Of a stretch of 27,807 nucleotides of DNA, positions 6,708 to 14,946 are shown one piece after another. How positions within the stretch are numbered: the stretch's first letter is position 1; each line of letters opens with the position of its first letter. Origin of the DNA: a virus. The notes beneath the pieces were generated by a model. The model was not told the origin of the DNA. It saw nothing but the letters and a program-made list of their open reading frames with translations, and ran no database searches. The DNA lies in IMG/VR virus record IMGVR_UViG_3300023210_000168, positions 1 to 27,807 of that record; one strand, 5' to 3'. The position numbers and the translations under genes are program-made.

Positions 6708-6724
6708 TTGGCTTTTTTTATAAT
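6695..6724 (+). promoter_or_regulatory. Possible coat-gene promoter overlapping the terminator
   Basis: TTTCCA (6695-6700, four of six matches) and a perfect TATAAT (6719-6724) are 18 bases apart. The -10 box begins at the last T of the terminator's T-run. Initiation near 6731 would leave a leader of only about 11 bases, which fits the unusually close TAACT (4 bases) before the coat ATG. A terminator-promoter pair would allow the coat gene to be expressed separately at high level. AT-rich sequence makes chance matches common. Confidence 0.3.
6698..6719 (+). terminator. Rho-independent terminator-like hairpin before the coat gene
   Basis: CCAAC (6698-6702) and GTTGG (6707-6711) form a 5-bp stem around a TCTA loop, followed by C and seven T residues. 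The stop codon TAG (6705-6707) lies within the hairpin. The stem is short, so partial termination or an mRNA 3'-end stabiliser is more likely than complete termination, because the essential coat gene lies 23 bases further on. Confidence 0.55.
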
Positions 6725-6741
6725 CTCCTAATTAACTTACT

Positions 6742-7629
6742 ATGGCAGTTACATATAATAGTTATCTCTCGGAGGTCCAACTGGAAGTGGCTAAATCATT
6801 TGATGCTGGGTACAAAGGGTACTCAAGTCAATATGAAAAAATCTTCCGAATGGACCCCAACCAACGTTTTGAGGAGAAATTCTCAGTACGTGGGGGCATG
6901 AGTGCTGACCTTGTAGACGTCGCAGATGGCGCTGCATACAATGCACAAAACCCAAAGATTGTTGGTACTCAAACAATCGAGCAATTGATGTATAAAGAAT
7001 CAGTTGCAATTACCAAAATGATGAAAGAAAAAGACCACTATGGGTCTGCGTTTGAAGACGCTTATCGTCTTGGTTACTACGCTCATCTCAAAATGGACAA
7101 ACTAGCTACTGACATTCTTGTCAACGCAACTGGTACTACTGTTACTTGGGACGGTCTTTCCTTGGCTAACGCTTCTCACCTTGTTGGTGACACTGGCGCT
7201 ACTCAAGATAACACCGTTACTGGTGCTCTTGACCTAGCTAACCTAGAAACAGCTATCCAAGGATTACGAACTCAAGTAGATCACAACAACGCAACTATGG
7301 GGATTTCTCCTAGCTACCTTGTTGTTCCTACTCGTAACATGCACGAGGCACTTCGCCTTACAGAATCTCCAATGACTCCTGGAGACGCTAATACCGCTAA
7401 AAACGTTATTCAGCCTCTACAAGTTGTTGTTTGGGATCAGCTTGTTACAACTAACTGGGAAGCTATGCTCGTTACAGACAAGATGTTCCATCGTCTTGAA
7501 TATCAACTAGCATACGGACCAGAAATTACTCCAGATCGCGACACTGCAACTGGTAACGACTTGATTCAAATGGATCTTGCTTGTAACGCTGGCGCAGTTG
7601 ACTATCTCGGTACCTTCTTTATCGTTTAA
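6742..7629 (+). CDS. Major capsid protein (HK97-fold type)
   Basis: This 295-residue coat protein forms the icosahedral shell. The segment around residue 175 (TALDLANLETAIQGLRTQ-like helix, then MGISPSYLVVPTRNMHEALRL) is the typical P-domain spine helix followed by the 'P-x-x-L-V-V-P' strand of HK97-fold coats, as in the Mu gpT-like and related groups. An N-terminal arm (about 1-45) precedes an E-loop-like region with RGGMSADLVDVADG. Order scaffold, decoration, coat agrees. TAACT is only 4 bases before the ATG, against 7-10 elsewhere. There is no obvious prohead protease gene nearby, so the coat may be unprocessed. Confidence 0.88.
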   Translation: MAVTYNSYLSEVQLEVAKSFDAGYKGYSSQYEKIFRMDPNQRFEEKFSVRGGMSADLVDVADGAAYNAQNPKIVGTQTIEQLMYKESVAITKMMKEKDHYGSAFEDAYRLGYYAHLKMDKLATDILVNATGTTVTWDGLSLANASHLVGDTGATQDNTVTGALDLANLETAIQGLRTQVDHNNATMGISPSYLVVPTRNMHEALRLTESPMTPGDANTAKNVIQPLQVVVWDQLVTTNWEAMLVTDKMFHRLEYQLAYGPEITPDRDTATGNDLIQMDLACNAGAVDYLGTFFIV

Positions 7630-7643
7630 TTAACCCTTAAGAT

Positions 7644-8408
7644 ATGGCTACAACCACAATTACAGGGGATCTAGAAGTTACTGGAACTATCTCAGATAGT
7701 AGTGGCGACATGGGTGATATCACAGCAGTGGTAGCTGGTGATGGTCTTACTGGCGGAGGAACTTCAGGGTCAGTCACTTTGACTGCAAATGTTGATGATT
7801 CTACCATTGAAATCAATACTGATATTATTCGTCTGAAAGATGGAGGTATCGCCACAGCTAAATTTTCACCTGGAGCAGTAGATACTAATGCTGTTGAAGG
7901 ATTAACAGCTGGCGAGTTTATTGTTGGTACTGATGGCTCTCCTGCTGGTAATACTAAGGTGACTATGGGTGGTGTAATGGCAATGGATGGTGCTGGTAAT
8001 ACTACTTTCACTCCACCTGCTGTTATGACTTATCAAGAAGTTTGCCCTGTGGCATCTTTTACTGATAATGGTGATGCAACTGGGCAACTGGACCTAGGTG
8101 GGACAATCCCAGCTGGAGCTTTGTTCTTGTATGCTACCGTTCATGCAATCACTGGATTTGCTGGAGACACCACAGCTACTCTCACTATTGGTGATGGAAC
8201 TGATGTTGATAGATATAACACTGGTACTCCTAGTGTTTTTGCTACTTCTGCGGCTGGCGTTGCTATGGGTGTTCCTTCTGGAACAACCTGGCACGATGCT
8301 GAGGAAACAGTTAGGCTAACTATTACTGGAGGCGCAGACTTTACGTCTATTGTCTCTGACGGTAATGGGACACTTGCTGTTACATTGGCTTATATTCAAC
8401 CTGTATAA
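7644..8408 (+). CDS. Fibre or head-decoration protein
   Basis: This 254-residue protein starts with fibre-type repeats: TITGDLEVTGTI, then VVAGDGLTGGGTSGSVTL and IIRLKDGGI, sequences typical of trimeric phage fibres. From about 135 onward comes a beta-sandwich-like domain (LDLGGTIPAGALFLYATV through TLAVTLAYIQPV). It directly follows the coat gene with TAACC 8 bases before its ATG, which suggests a head fibre or capsid-surface protein rather than a tail fibre; a tail-associated role cannot be excluded. A strong terminator follows the stop. Confidence 0.65.
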   Translation: MATTTITGDLEVTGTISDSSGDMGDITAVVAGDGLTGGGTSGSVTLTANVDDSTIEINTDIIRLKDGGIATAKFSPGAVDTNAVEGLTAGEFIVGTDGSPAGNTKVTMGGVMAMDGAGNTTFTPPAVMTYQEVCPVASFTDNGDATGQLDLGGTIPAGALFLYATVHAITGFAGDTTATLTIGDGTDVDRYNTGTPSVFATSAAGVAMGVPSGTTWHDAEETVRLTITGGADFTSIVSDGNGTLAVTLAYIQPV

Positions 8409-8414
8409 AACCTT

Positions 8415-8449
8415 TGGGGGGCGGGTTAATGCCCCCCACTTTGTTTCTT
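8415..8449 (+). terminator. Strong Rho-independent terminator after the capsid genes
   Basis: TGGGGGGC (8415-8422) pairs with GCCCCCCA (8431-8438) through 8 bp around an 8-base loop, followed by a T-rich stretch (CTTTGTTTCTT) with interruptions. It lies 7 bases after the preceding stop, the usual place. The C6 arm could instead pair with the G6 at 8461-8466, which would break this hairpin. Confidence 0.65.
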
Positions 8450-8503
8450 CTCTCGCTTTCGGGGGGTGATCATCACTGATCGGAGAACGAGTAAAGAAAC
8501 AAA
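8440..8503 (+). promoter_or_regulatory. Long stem-loop downstream of the terminator
   Basis: TTTGTTTCTT (8440-8449) is perfectly complementary to AAGAAACAAA (8494-8503). The stem continues with CTCG/CGAG (8452-8455 with 8488-8491) and encloses a small GATCA-TCAC-TGATC hairpin (8468-8481) and a free G6 run (8461-8466). This occupies most of the 117-base gap before the gene at 8526. It may be a second, bidirectional terminator, an RNA processing site, or part of a switch with the G6/C6 terminator. Confidence 0.5.
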
Positions 8504-8525
8504 TTAATTACTAACTCAATTAAAA

Positions 8526-9599
8526 ATGTTACTAGATAATCAAGCCTTCGTCTCCACTTCCAGGGGGATGCCTGTTGAGACTCTTGATGACTCTCAAAGA
8601 GTAGAGAGTATAACTGGAGAAACTGTACAATTAAATTATGATAATGCTGGAACGCTAACAGCTGATGCTGGGCAAGCCGCTGGCACGTTTGTTGTTGGTA
8701 AACTTGCTCAAGGAGCTATTTTAAACGCCCTTACAGACATGGGAGGGTCTGAAAACGACACATCCCTAACTTTTACTTCTACAGCGCTTACAAGCGAGGT
8801 AGGACTACCTACTAAATGGGACACAAAAGATCGAAAGACTATTACTGAACGCTTTGAATACATTGATAGCTTCCTTCTTGCTGGTGAATACTGTGTAGAT
8901 TACGTACATGGTGTTATTTATGGTAAAAAAGCAGATAATTCAACTACTTTAACTGCAACTGCTTATAGCATCCCAGTTAGAGGAGGAACTGCTGCACTAC
9001 CACTTGGATCTGTTACTGTTACGAATGATGTGACTGTTCAAGGTGACGTGGCTCACGACGCTGTTGACGCTGGAGACCCAGTTAAAATTGGAGCAAGAGC
9101 AAGAAGCACTCAAATTGCTTCTGTTGCAGAAGATGATCGAGCAGATTTAGTCACTACTTTAAATAGTGAATTAATTAACGCTGGTTACTCTTATACTAAC
9201 CAAAACAACCGAACTGGAGAAACTGATCCAATTAGTACTCATCACAGTGAGGCAACTCTAGCTGATGTTACAAATGGAGCTGATGGGACTTACTACTACT
9301 ACACAGACATGGATGGTTATTCAAATCTAGGTCTTCAACTTAATTTAAGTGGAGGTTCAGGAACTTGTACTTGTACTGTTGAAGGGACAATCCAAGATGA
9401 CGGAACGGCTCAATCTTCATGTGCTTATGGTGATGTTACTACTGACGCTTACGGCGTTGCTAGTTTCACTGCTACTGATATTCTAAATGATTCTCAAGGA
9501 TACTTTGGGCAGTTCAAATTCGTTAGGGTAAAGGTTGTAGCCGCTACTGGAGCAGCAGATGATGCTGACTGGACAATCTACTCCAAGAAAAAATACTAA
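8526..9599 (+). CDS. Virion structural protein, phage HDA(A/V)DAG-type domain
   Basis: This 357-residue protein has beta-rich N-terminal and C-terminal thirds. The middle (about 165-205) reads VTVQGDVAHDAVDAGDPVKIG and then VAEDDRADL, a segment found in many phage head- or tail-surface proteins ('H-D-A-x-D-x-G-x-P-V-K-I-G'). The C-terminal third (about 240-357) resembles a receptor-binding or decoration beta-sandwich, with a Cys pair in CTCTV and another Cys near residue 299. TAACT lies 9 bases before the ATG. It is the first gene after the terminator and hairpin, so its transcription may be controlled separately from the coat gene. Exact location in the virion is unknown. Confidence 0.6.
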   Translation: MLLDNQAFVSTSRGMPVETLDDSQRVESITGETVQLNYDNAGTLTADAGQAAGTFVVGKLAQGAILNALTDMGGSENDTSLTFTSTALTSEVGLPTKWDTKDRKTITERFEYIDSFLLAGEYCVDYVHGVIYGKKADNSTTLTATAYSIPVRGGTAALPLGSVTVTNDVTVQGDVAHDAVDAGDPVKIGARARSTQIASVAEDDRADLVTTLNSELINAGYSYTNQNNRTGETDPISTHHSEATLADVTNGADGTYYYYTDMDGYSNLGLQLNLSGGSGTCTCTVEGTIQDDGTAQSSCAYGDVTTDAYGVASFTATDILNDSQGYFGQFKFVRVKVVAATGAADDADWTIYSKKKY

Positions 9600-9617
9600 T
9601 ATTTAACTTAACTAATT

Positions 9618-10190
9618 ATGGCAGATACACTTACAGGAGCCATGGCAAGGGCGTTTGAAATCGAATTGGTGGATCCCGCCACACCTGATTCTCCTCATGA
9701 TTATCTTCATAGGGGTGCTGGTGTCAGAATGGAGAAAGTTCTCACACTAGATGGCAATGGCGCTCAAAATGATAATATCTTTGAAATTACTGGAGCAGTT
9801 GAAGTTTTGCGAGTTTACGGTGAATGTACAGAAGCTACTGATGCAACTACTTGTACAGCAGTTTCATTTGACATTTGGGATGGCACAGCCGCTTATCCAC
9901 TTACTTCAGCCGCTGGCGTTGATCTTTCAGGGATCATCGTTGGGGGGGCTGTTTACAAAGATGGAGTAGCCGCAGGTGCAGCAACCTTTGACGATAACGC
10001 TACTGGTGGACTTGTTGATGGTGGAGGAGCTGGTTATTACACCACTTTCTGTCCTTTCAGAACTTGGAAGAAGAATGGACAAACAACTTACATCCGCTTC
10101 AACTTCACAGGCGACGCTAATACCGATATCGATATGACTTTTTATATTGATTACATTCCTCTAGATGGAGGCGATATAGCAGTGGCTTAA
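9618..10190 (+). CDS. Hypothetical structural protein
   Basis: This 190-residue protein is rich in Ala, Gly, Asp and Thr, with alternating strands and no predicted signal peptide or membrane segment. A Tyr-Tyr-Thr-Thr-Phe-Cys-Pro-Phe stretch and a final TFYIDYIPLDGG strand suggest a compact beta fold, as in small capsid or fibre accessory proteins. The family is not recognised. Two TAACT copies (9 and 4 bases before the ATG) support the start. Neighbours on both sides are virion surface candidates and gaps are under 20 bases, so it is probably translated with them and is probably part of the virion. Confidence 0.55.
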   Translation: MADTLTGAMARAFEIELVDPATPDSPHDYLHRGAGVRMEKVLTLDGNGAQNDNIFEITGAVEVLRVYGECTEATDATTCTAVSFDIWDGTAAYPLTSAAGVDLSGIIVGGAVYKDGVAAGAATFDDNATGGLVDGGGAGYYTTFCPFRTWKKNGQTTYIRFNFTGDANTDIDMTFYIDYIPLDGGDIAVA

Positions 10191-10207
10191 TTCTTAACTT
10201 TTATATT

Positions 10208-10450
10208 ATGGAATTATCAGATTACGGAATCAAAGAAGTGGAAACACCTGTAAAGGTTGTTTCTGAATCTAATCCACCTGAAATGACAGATGAACTAGCT
10301 GCTCTAATTGTAGCTGAATTCGCTGACATTGAAGGAGCTAATGGTTATGTGACCATTGGACAGAAACTTGGAGCTTCAACAGCTCAAGTAGCAGAATTAC
10401 ACGCAGCTTTCTTGGCTGCTCTTCCTGTTGTGGAAGATACAGAATCTTAA
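10208..10450 (+). CDS. Small acidic hypothetical protein
   Basis: This protein has 80 residues and is strongly acidic. Residues about 25-75 form a probable helical bundle (MTDELAALIVAEFADIEG, then GQKLGASTAQVAELHAAFL). No family is recognised. TAACT lies 8 bases before the ATG and the stop is 9 bases before the next gene. It could be a chaperone or linker for the adjacent fibre-like proteins, since small acidic helical proteins often accompany fibre genes, but nothing in the sequence proves this. Confidence 0.6.
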   Translation: MELSDYGIKEVETPVKVVSESNPPEMTDELAALIVAEFADIEGANGYVTIGQKLGASTAQVAELHAAFLAALPVVEDTES

Positions 10451-10459
10451 CCTTAAACT

Positions 10460-11791
10460 ATGTCTTTAAATAAAAACTCGCAAAGTTGTGAAAGGCAGAG
10501 GGGCTGCTTCTTTGCAGATGATTTCCTTACCAGGGCTTCCGTGGAGGAGAATAACGGCACTGTTTATGGAGCTCCCACTTTTGGGGGGAAGGTAATACTT
10601 GATGGCAGTAATGATCGGGTAGAGTACAATATTGTAACTCCTGATCTTCCTGATAGGTTTAGTTGTTTTATGAAGTTTGTGCCTTATTTTGACGCTGATG
10701 AAGATAAATTAAGAAGGCTTTACCACTCGACAAGTGGCTTCTCTGTAATGAAGTTACAAGATGCCATTAATAACAACTTAAGAATTGTCATGGACGGGAT
10801 TATCATTCACGATATAGATTATGCTGTCTATTCTCCTTATTGGAAAATTGGAGAGATTAATACTTTATTTATCTCCAGCCGATCAGGTGATACTGATGTT
10901 TGGCTAAATGATGTTAAAATACTTAGTAATGATAACAGTGGTTGGACTTATTCATCTTTTGATAATCTTTGTCTTGGTGGAACAGTTGGTGGCGGCGCTG
11001 AATTCTTTGGTGAAATACACGAATTTAGAATGTTTGGCAAAAAGATAGCAGGAAATGAGGCTGTAGATTATAACGAGAATAAGGTATTTAACTATAGGCA
11101 CAAAGCCGTGGTTGATCTACCAATGCTGATTGAGCATCATGATAACGTTAATGACCAAACTCTAGATATTTCAGGTAACGGGAATCACGCCGTTTGGACT
11201 CCTGGGGCAACACAGCCTGCGAAGAATACCTACCAACCTGGTTATTACTGGAATGGTGCGAATGAAATGCTTATTGCTAGTAGTGCTTCAAATACTTTCG
11301 GGGATGGGACTACAGATAAGCCTTTCTCAGTTTCTTATTGGGTAAAAGCTGATAACTTCACTGCCGCTAGATCAATTTACAAACGTGATCCAGGTGGTGG
11401 CTTAGAATATCAAATCGGAGCCTCAGGTAATAGAATCTTCTTTAACTGTTTTGATGATAGTACAGGAGGTTATATCGGCAGAACTAACCCATCTTATCCC
11501 TTAGATAACCACACTAATCAGTGGGTTAATATCTTAGGGACTTATAACGGTGATGGGACAGCAAGCGGAATGATGTTTTATGTGAACTCTCAAAGGTTTG
11601 ACACCTCCAACTCAGCCGCAGGAGCTTACACTGCTATGGAAGACACAGGTCAGCCAATTATTCTAGGAAGATACACTACGGGATACCTATCTGGATCTAT
11701 GGCTCATATTAAGTTTTTTAACAGAGAACTTACTGAAATGCAGGTAATAGACCTCTATACGAGAGAACAATTTATGCTTAACAATTTATAA
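10460..11791 (+). CDS. Two-domain LamG/concanavalin-like surface protein
   Basis: This 443-residue protein contains two LamG/concanavalin-A-like jelly-rolls. Domain 1 (about 30-205) runs from VILDGSNDRVEY to GEIHEFRMFGKK; domain 2 (about 215-440) runs from DISGNGNHAVW through PFSVSYWVKAD to GSMAHIKFFNRELTEMQV. The 'S-x-x-x-W-V-K' strand and the closing 'h-x-F-x-R-x-L-x-x-x-E' element are hallmarks of LamG-type glycan-binding modules. There is no signal peptide, as expected for a virion component. TAACC lies 7 bases before the ATG. With the next two genes it forms an adhesion array; binding of host or environmental polysaccharide is the likely role. Confidence 0.75.
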   Translation: MSLNKNSQSCERQRGCFFADDFLTRASVEENNGTVYGAPTFGGKVILDGSNDRVEYNIVTPDLPDRFSCFMKFVPYFDADEDKLRRLYHSTSGFSVMKLQDAINNNLRIVMDGIIIHDIDYAVYSPYWKIGEINTLFISSRSGDTDVWLNDVKILSNDNSGWTYSSFDNLCLGGTVGGGAEFFGEIHEFRMFGKKIAGNEAVDYNENKVFNYRHKAVVDLPMLIEHHDNVNDQTLDISGNGNHAVWTPGATQPAKNTYQPGYYWNGANEMLIASSASNTFGDGTTDKPFSVSYWVKADNFTAARSIYKRDPGGGLEYQIGASGNRIFFNCFDDSTGGYIGRTNPSYPLDNHTNQWVNILGTYNGDGTASGMMFYVNSQRFDTSNSAAGAYTAMEDTGQPIILGRYTTGYLSGSMAHIKFFNRELTEMQVIDLYTREQFMLNNL

Positions 11792-11793
11792 CC

Positions 11794-12429
11794 ATGTCAA
11801 TAATTCAACAGAAACTAACGGACGGATCACTAAAGGCATGGTGGGAATACAGAATGGGTTCTTATGTTGACTTGACTGGGACTTACAATGGTACTCCTAC
11901 TGGCACTCCTTATTTTAACAGAGATGGACTAGAGTTTGATGGAGTTAATGATTCGGTTACTACGGGTGATCTTGATTTAGATACCAACATGACGGTTGTC
12001 GCTTTGGTTCGTCCAGACGCATTAGCTCATGCAGGTGGAGGTACTTATCCTAGAGTAGTAGACAAGCTTTCTTGTTACTCATTCTATGTGGAAAGTAGCG
12101 GGAAGATAGCCTTTGTAACTAATGGAGTAAGTGATACGGCGACTCTTAGTGTTTCCCTTCTTGAAATAGGAGAACCTGTGGTGGTTGGAGGAACTTTTGA
12201 TTCAGCGGCAGGTGTCAGGAAAATCTTCGTTAATGGGTTACTTGATGCTGAAGAAACAGGATTAACTGGGACGATCAACACTAATGCTAATACTGTTAGA
12301 ATTGGTGACAACCAGAACAATAACCGTAAATGGCAAGGAGGAATAACGTCTATTGCGCTGTTTAACTCAACGCTGACTGAACTGGAAGTGGCTGAAGTTA
12401 CCAGTGAATTACTTAACCAAAATTATTGA
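11794..12429 (+). CDS. Single LamG-domain surface protein
   Basis: This 211-residue protein is essentially one LamG/concanavalin-like domain: LKAWWEYRMG, LEFDGVNDSVTTG, MTVVALVRPDA and a closing TSIALFNSTLTELEVAE. It has no other recognisable part, so any virion anchor must be very short or supplied by partners. It starts 2 bases after the preceding stop; TAACA lies ten bases before the ATG, within the upstream gene, and TAACC abuts the ATG. It ends in a TGATG overlap with the next LamG gene, implying coupled translation. It is a probable paralogue of the neighbours on both sides. Confidence 0.75.
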   Translation: MSIIQQKLTDGSLKAWWEYRMGSYVDLTGTYNGTPTGTPYFNRDGLEFDGVNDSVTTGDLDLDTNMTVVALVRPDALAHAGGGTYPRVVDKLSCYSFYVESSGKIAFVTNGVSDTATLSVSLLEIGEPVVVGGTFDSAAGVRKIFVNGLLDAEETGLTGTINTNANTVRIGDNQNNNRKWQGGITSIALFNSTLTELEVAEVTSELLNQNY

Positions 12430-13790
12430 TGGGAAATACTAAAATAATATCAAAGAATAGACTAGAGTCTTACTTTGACACCACTGATTCAACCTTGTTG
12501 GCTTGGTATGAATTTGATCAAACGTCTGGGACTATAACAGATTTAATAGGTCGTGGAGGTGATGCTACGATAGTTGGTACAATGTCTGTTCAAGATGATA
12601 GCGTGGGGGTAGCTGGTAGATTTGTATCTGGTACTGATAATCTCCAGGTTTTAACTCCAACTACTTCACTGCAAGAGATTACGCATGACAATACCATGGC
12701 TGTTTCAATGTGGATTAAACCTCATTCTGCTAATCATGACACTGTTATAGGCCAATATAGCGGAGCGGGAACAGGGGCAAACTGGTTGCAGCTTAATGTT
12801 GCAGGAGGAGCAACTGGAAATGAAATAGCAAGTTTACTTGGTGGGGTAACCACTTATAGTAGCGTTATTGCAGAAGTAGACCAGTGGTATCACATTGTTC
12901 TTAATGCTGCTTCACCAACAGGCGGTCGTACTTATAATGACTTTCAAATTTACGTTAATGGAGTTAGCCCTAGTAATTCGGTTAGCGATGTCCAAATAAA
13001 CCAAGGAGCAACTGGAGGGTTGGTATTTAGTGAGGCTATTAGTGGCTTCTTACATTTTGAAGGTTGGATGCACCAATGTTTAATTTATGATCGAGGGCTT
13101 AAAGCTAGTGAAATTGAAGCTCTTTATAATAAAGGTGTTATTCAGTTTCAGGGAGGCTATGGAGTTCCAGAAACTAATACGGTAACATCTGATCAGATTG
13201 GCGACACTCCGTTTGAAGTAAATACAGGTACCTTCAAGGTTGATACTGATTTGATTAATGGGAAAAAGGTAAAAGTAATTGAAGCTGTGACTACTGGATC
13301 TATTTACGCGCCAATTGGAGCTTTAAATATGAACCCTGACAACGCTGCCTTTGGCACTTGGGAATGGTGGATGTACAAAGATCAGAAGGCTAATTTGTAC
13401 GCTGTGAACTTTATTGAAAGCAATACTACAATTAATGATGTTGGAGCTTATGGAATACGTTGGAGAGATGGAGATGAGCTGAGAGGGACTGAATACGGAG
13501 TTAAGGATCATTTCCAAACAGCGGATGATTATTGTCCTTCGGGCAATTGGTATGGGATGAAAATTACTAGAACCCCATCAGGGCTTTTCACCTCTTATAT
13601 TAGAGGGGGTAGTTTTGGGGAAAGTTATTCTCCAGTTCTTTTGATTGGAGGGTCTGGTGCCAATCCATTTACTGATTCTTCAACGGTTACTTCTAATTAT
13701 ATTTTAGTCCAAATGGCAGCAGGAGATAAGATTGCTTGGGGAGGAATCTCGGACAATTATTCATTCACTAAAAATTTAACCGTAAGATAA
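12429..13790 (+). CDS. LamG-domain surface protein with a second beta-sandwich
   Basis: This 453-residue protein starts at the ATG at 12429, which shares its A with the upstream TGA; a TTG one codon earlier is less likely. TAACC lies ten bases before the ATG, inside the preceding gene. A first LamG domain (about 18-240) shows LLAWYEFDQTSG, TMAVSMWIKPHS and HQCLIYDRGLKASEIEALYN. A second, more diverged concanavalin-like domain occupies about 255-453 (GTWEWWMYKDQ, then TSYIRGGSFG). The array probably gives the particle multivalent carbohydrate binding. The position between coat and connector genes favours capsid or neck decoration over a classical tail spike, but this is inferred. Confidence 0.72.
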   Translation: MGNTKIISKNRLESYFDTTDSTLLAWYEFDQTSGTITDLIGRGGDATIVGTMSVQDDSVGVAGRFVSGTDNLQVLTPTTSLQEITHDNTMAVSMWIKPHSANHDTVIGQYSGAGTGANWLQLNVAGGATGNEIASLLGGVTTYSSVIAEVDQWYHIVLNAASPTGGRTYNDFQIYVNGVSPSNSVSDVQINQGATGGLVFSEAISGFLHFEGWMHQCLIYDRGLKASEIEALYNKGVIQFQGGYGVPETNTVTSDQIGDTPFEVNTGTFKVDTDLINGKKVKVIEAVTTGSIYAPIGALNMNPDNAAFGTWEWWMYKDQKANLYAVNFIESNTTINDVGAYGIRWRDGDELRGTEYGVKDHFQTADDYCPSGNWYGMKITRTPSGLFTSYIRGGSFGESYSPVLLIGGSGANPFTDSSTVTSNYILVQMAAGDKIAWGGISDNYSFTKNLTVR

Positions 13791-13791
13791 T

Positions 13792-14946
13792 ATGTCAACC
13801 TTAGACACATACGATGCCATAGTCTCTCGGAGACTAGGCACGACCTCTGAGAACTTCCACACCGATGAGTCTCGCACTTCTGCGATTAACTTAGCGGTGA
13901 AAGAGTTTACAGAGGAATACCAACCACAAGAGCTACGCTCCAAAGCTTACGTGGACTTTGAGAGATATGGAGCTCCAATTGATAGGATGGAATATGCAAA
14001 CGATGCAGCAATTCAAGCTGTGTGGGATACCCCTATGGGAGATGCAGGAGCAGCTCTTGCTGATACTAATGATCCTAAGATTGGGTTAACCTCAGGAGAA
14101 TTTCCAGCAGTCTTTGCTACAGGGACAGGGTATTGGTTAGCGACGGACAATTTAACTTCTATTGATGTTTCTGATTATGTTGGGACTAAAAGAGGTGACC
14201 CAACAGAAGGTTATTTGGGCTTTTGGATGAAGGTTAGTGATTATACAGCTTTAACACAAGCTAGAATAAGCGTTGGGCACGCAGCTTCCTATCGGGTATA
14301 TTTTGATATTTTGGATTTTGTTACTATTGAAGATAATGATTGGCATTATTATAAATTGCCATTGGTTGATTCTACTTCTGTTAATGAGACACAATGGACT
14401 GCAATAGATTCAATGAGGCTAACATTAACCTTAACAGCAGATGTAACTGTTAATCTTGATGATGTTAAAATTATTCCAAACAATTCTGATTGGATGGTAG
14501 CTGATATGCCTTCGGATTTGTCTACAATGAATCGCATTTTAAAGTCCGAAGACACGAATAACAGCCAAGAATTTATACCAACTGATCCAGATTCTTTCTA
14601 CAGGCGACCAGGTGACTACATCACGTACGATTATTCAGTAGTTGACGCAACAAGAAGATTGTTTATTAATGACACAAACGTCGACAAACTCCTTTTACAT
14701 TACGTAAAAGACGCTACGGAGATGTCTGGAGGAACAGACGATTCAACCCTAGGTGATGATTCAATCGAAATCATTGCTTTGTTCGCTTTGAGACGTTTAC
14801 TGCTAGATAGCGGTGAATATGACAAAGCAGAGACCCTTAACTCGCGTGAGATACGCGATGCAGTGGCAACATGGGCTGGACTCCGCTCTAGGCTCTCCAC
14901 GCGCTTAAAATCAAAGTATGAACGAATTAACTTCCATTCTAGATGA
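13792..14946 (+). CDS. Head-tail connector/adaptor with inserted beta-sandwich domain
   Basis: This 384-residue protein has connector-like flanks: MSTLDTYDAIVSRRLG and a helical segment SAINLAVKEFTEEY at the start, then LPSDLSTMNRILK-like, YDYSVVDATRRLFI, and a C-terminal helical region ending near INFHSR. Between them (about 66-230), starting MEYANDAAIQ, lies an extra beta-sandwich with FWMKVSDYTA, DNDWHYYKLPL and VNLDDVKII. The same domain type occurs in the fibre at 16566-18887. Typical adaptors of this kind are about 150-250 residues, so the insertion explains the excess. TAACC lies ten bases before the ATG. The next gene starts in an ATGA overlap. Confidence 0.65.
   Translation: MSTLDTYDAIVSRRLGTTSENFHTDESRTSAINLAVKEFTEEYQPQELRSKAYVDFERYGAPIDRMEYANDAAIQAVWDTPMGDAGAALADTNDPKIGLTSGEFPAVFATGTGYWLATDNLTSIDVSDYVGTKRGDPTEGYLGFWMKVSDYTALTQARISVGHAASYRVYFDILDFVTIEDNDWHYYKLPLVDSTSVNETQWTAIDSMRLTLTLTADVTVNLDDVKIIPNNSDWMVADMPSDLSTMNRILKSEDTNNSQEFIPTDPDSFYRRPGDYITYDYSVVDATRRLFINDTNVDKLLLHYVKDATEMSGGTDDSTLGDDSIEIIALFALRRLLLDSGEYDKAETLNSREIRDAVATWAGLRSRLSTRLKSKYERINFHSR

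Noticed and set aside
7637-8011. Minus-strand open frame of 124 codons
   Set aside because: It is antisense to the fibre-like gene with Val/Pro/Ser-rich repetitive output and no upstream motif; treated as a shadow.
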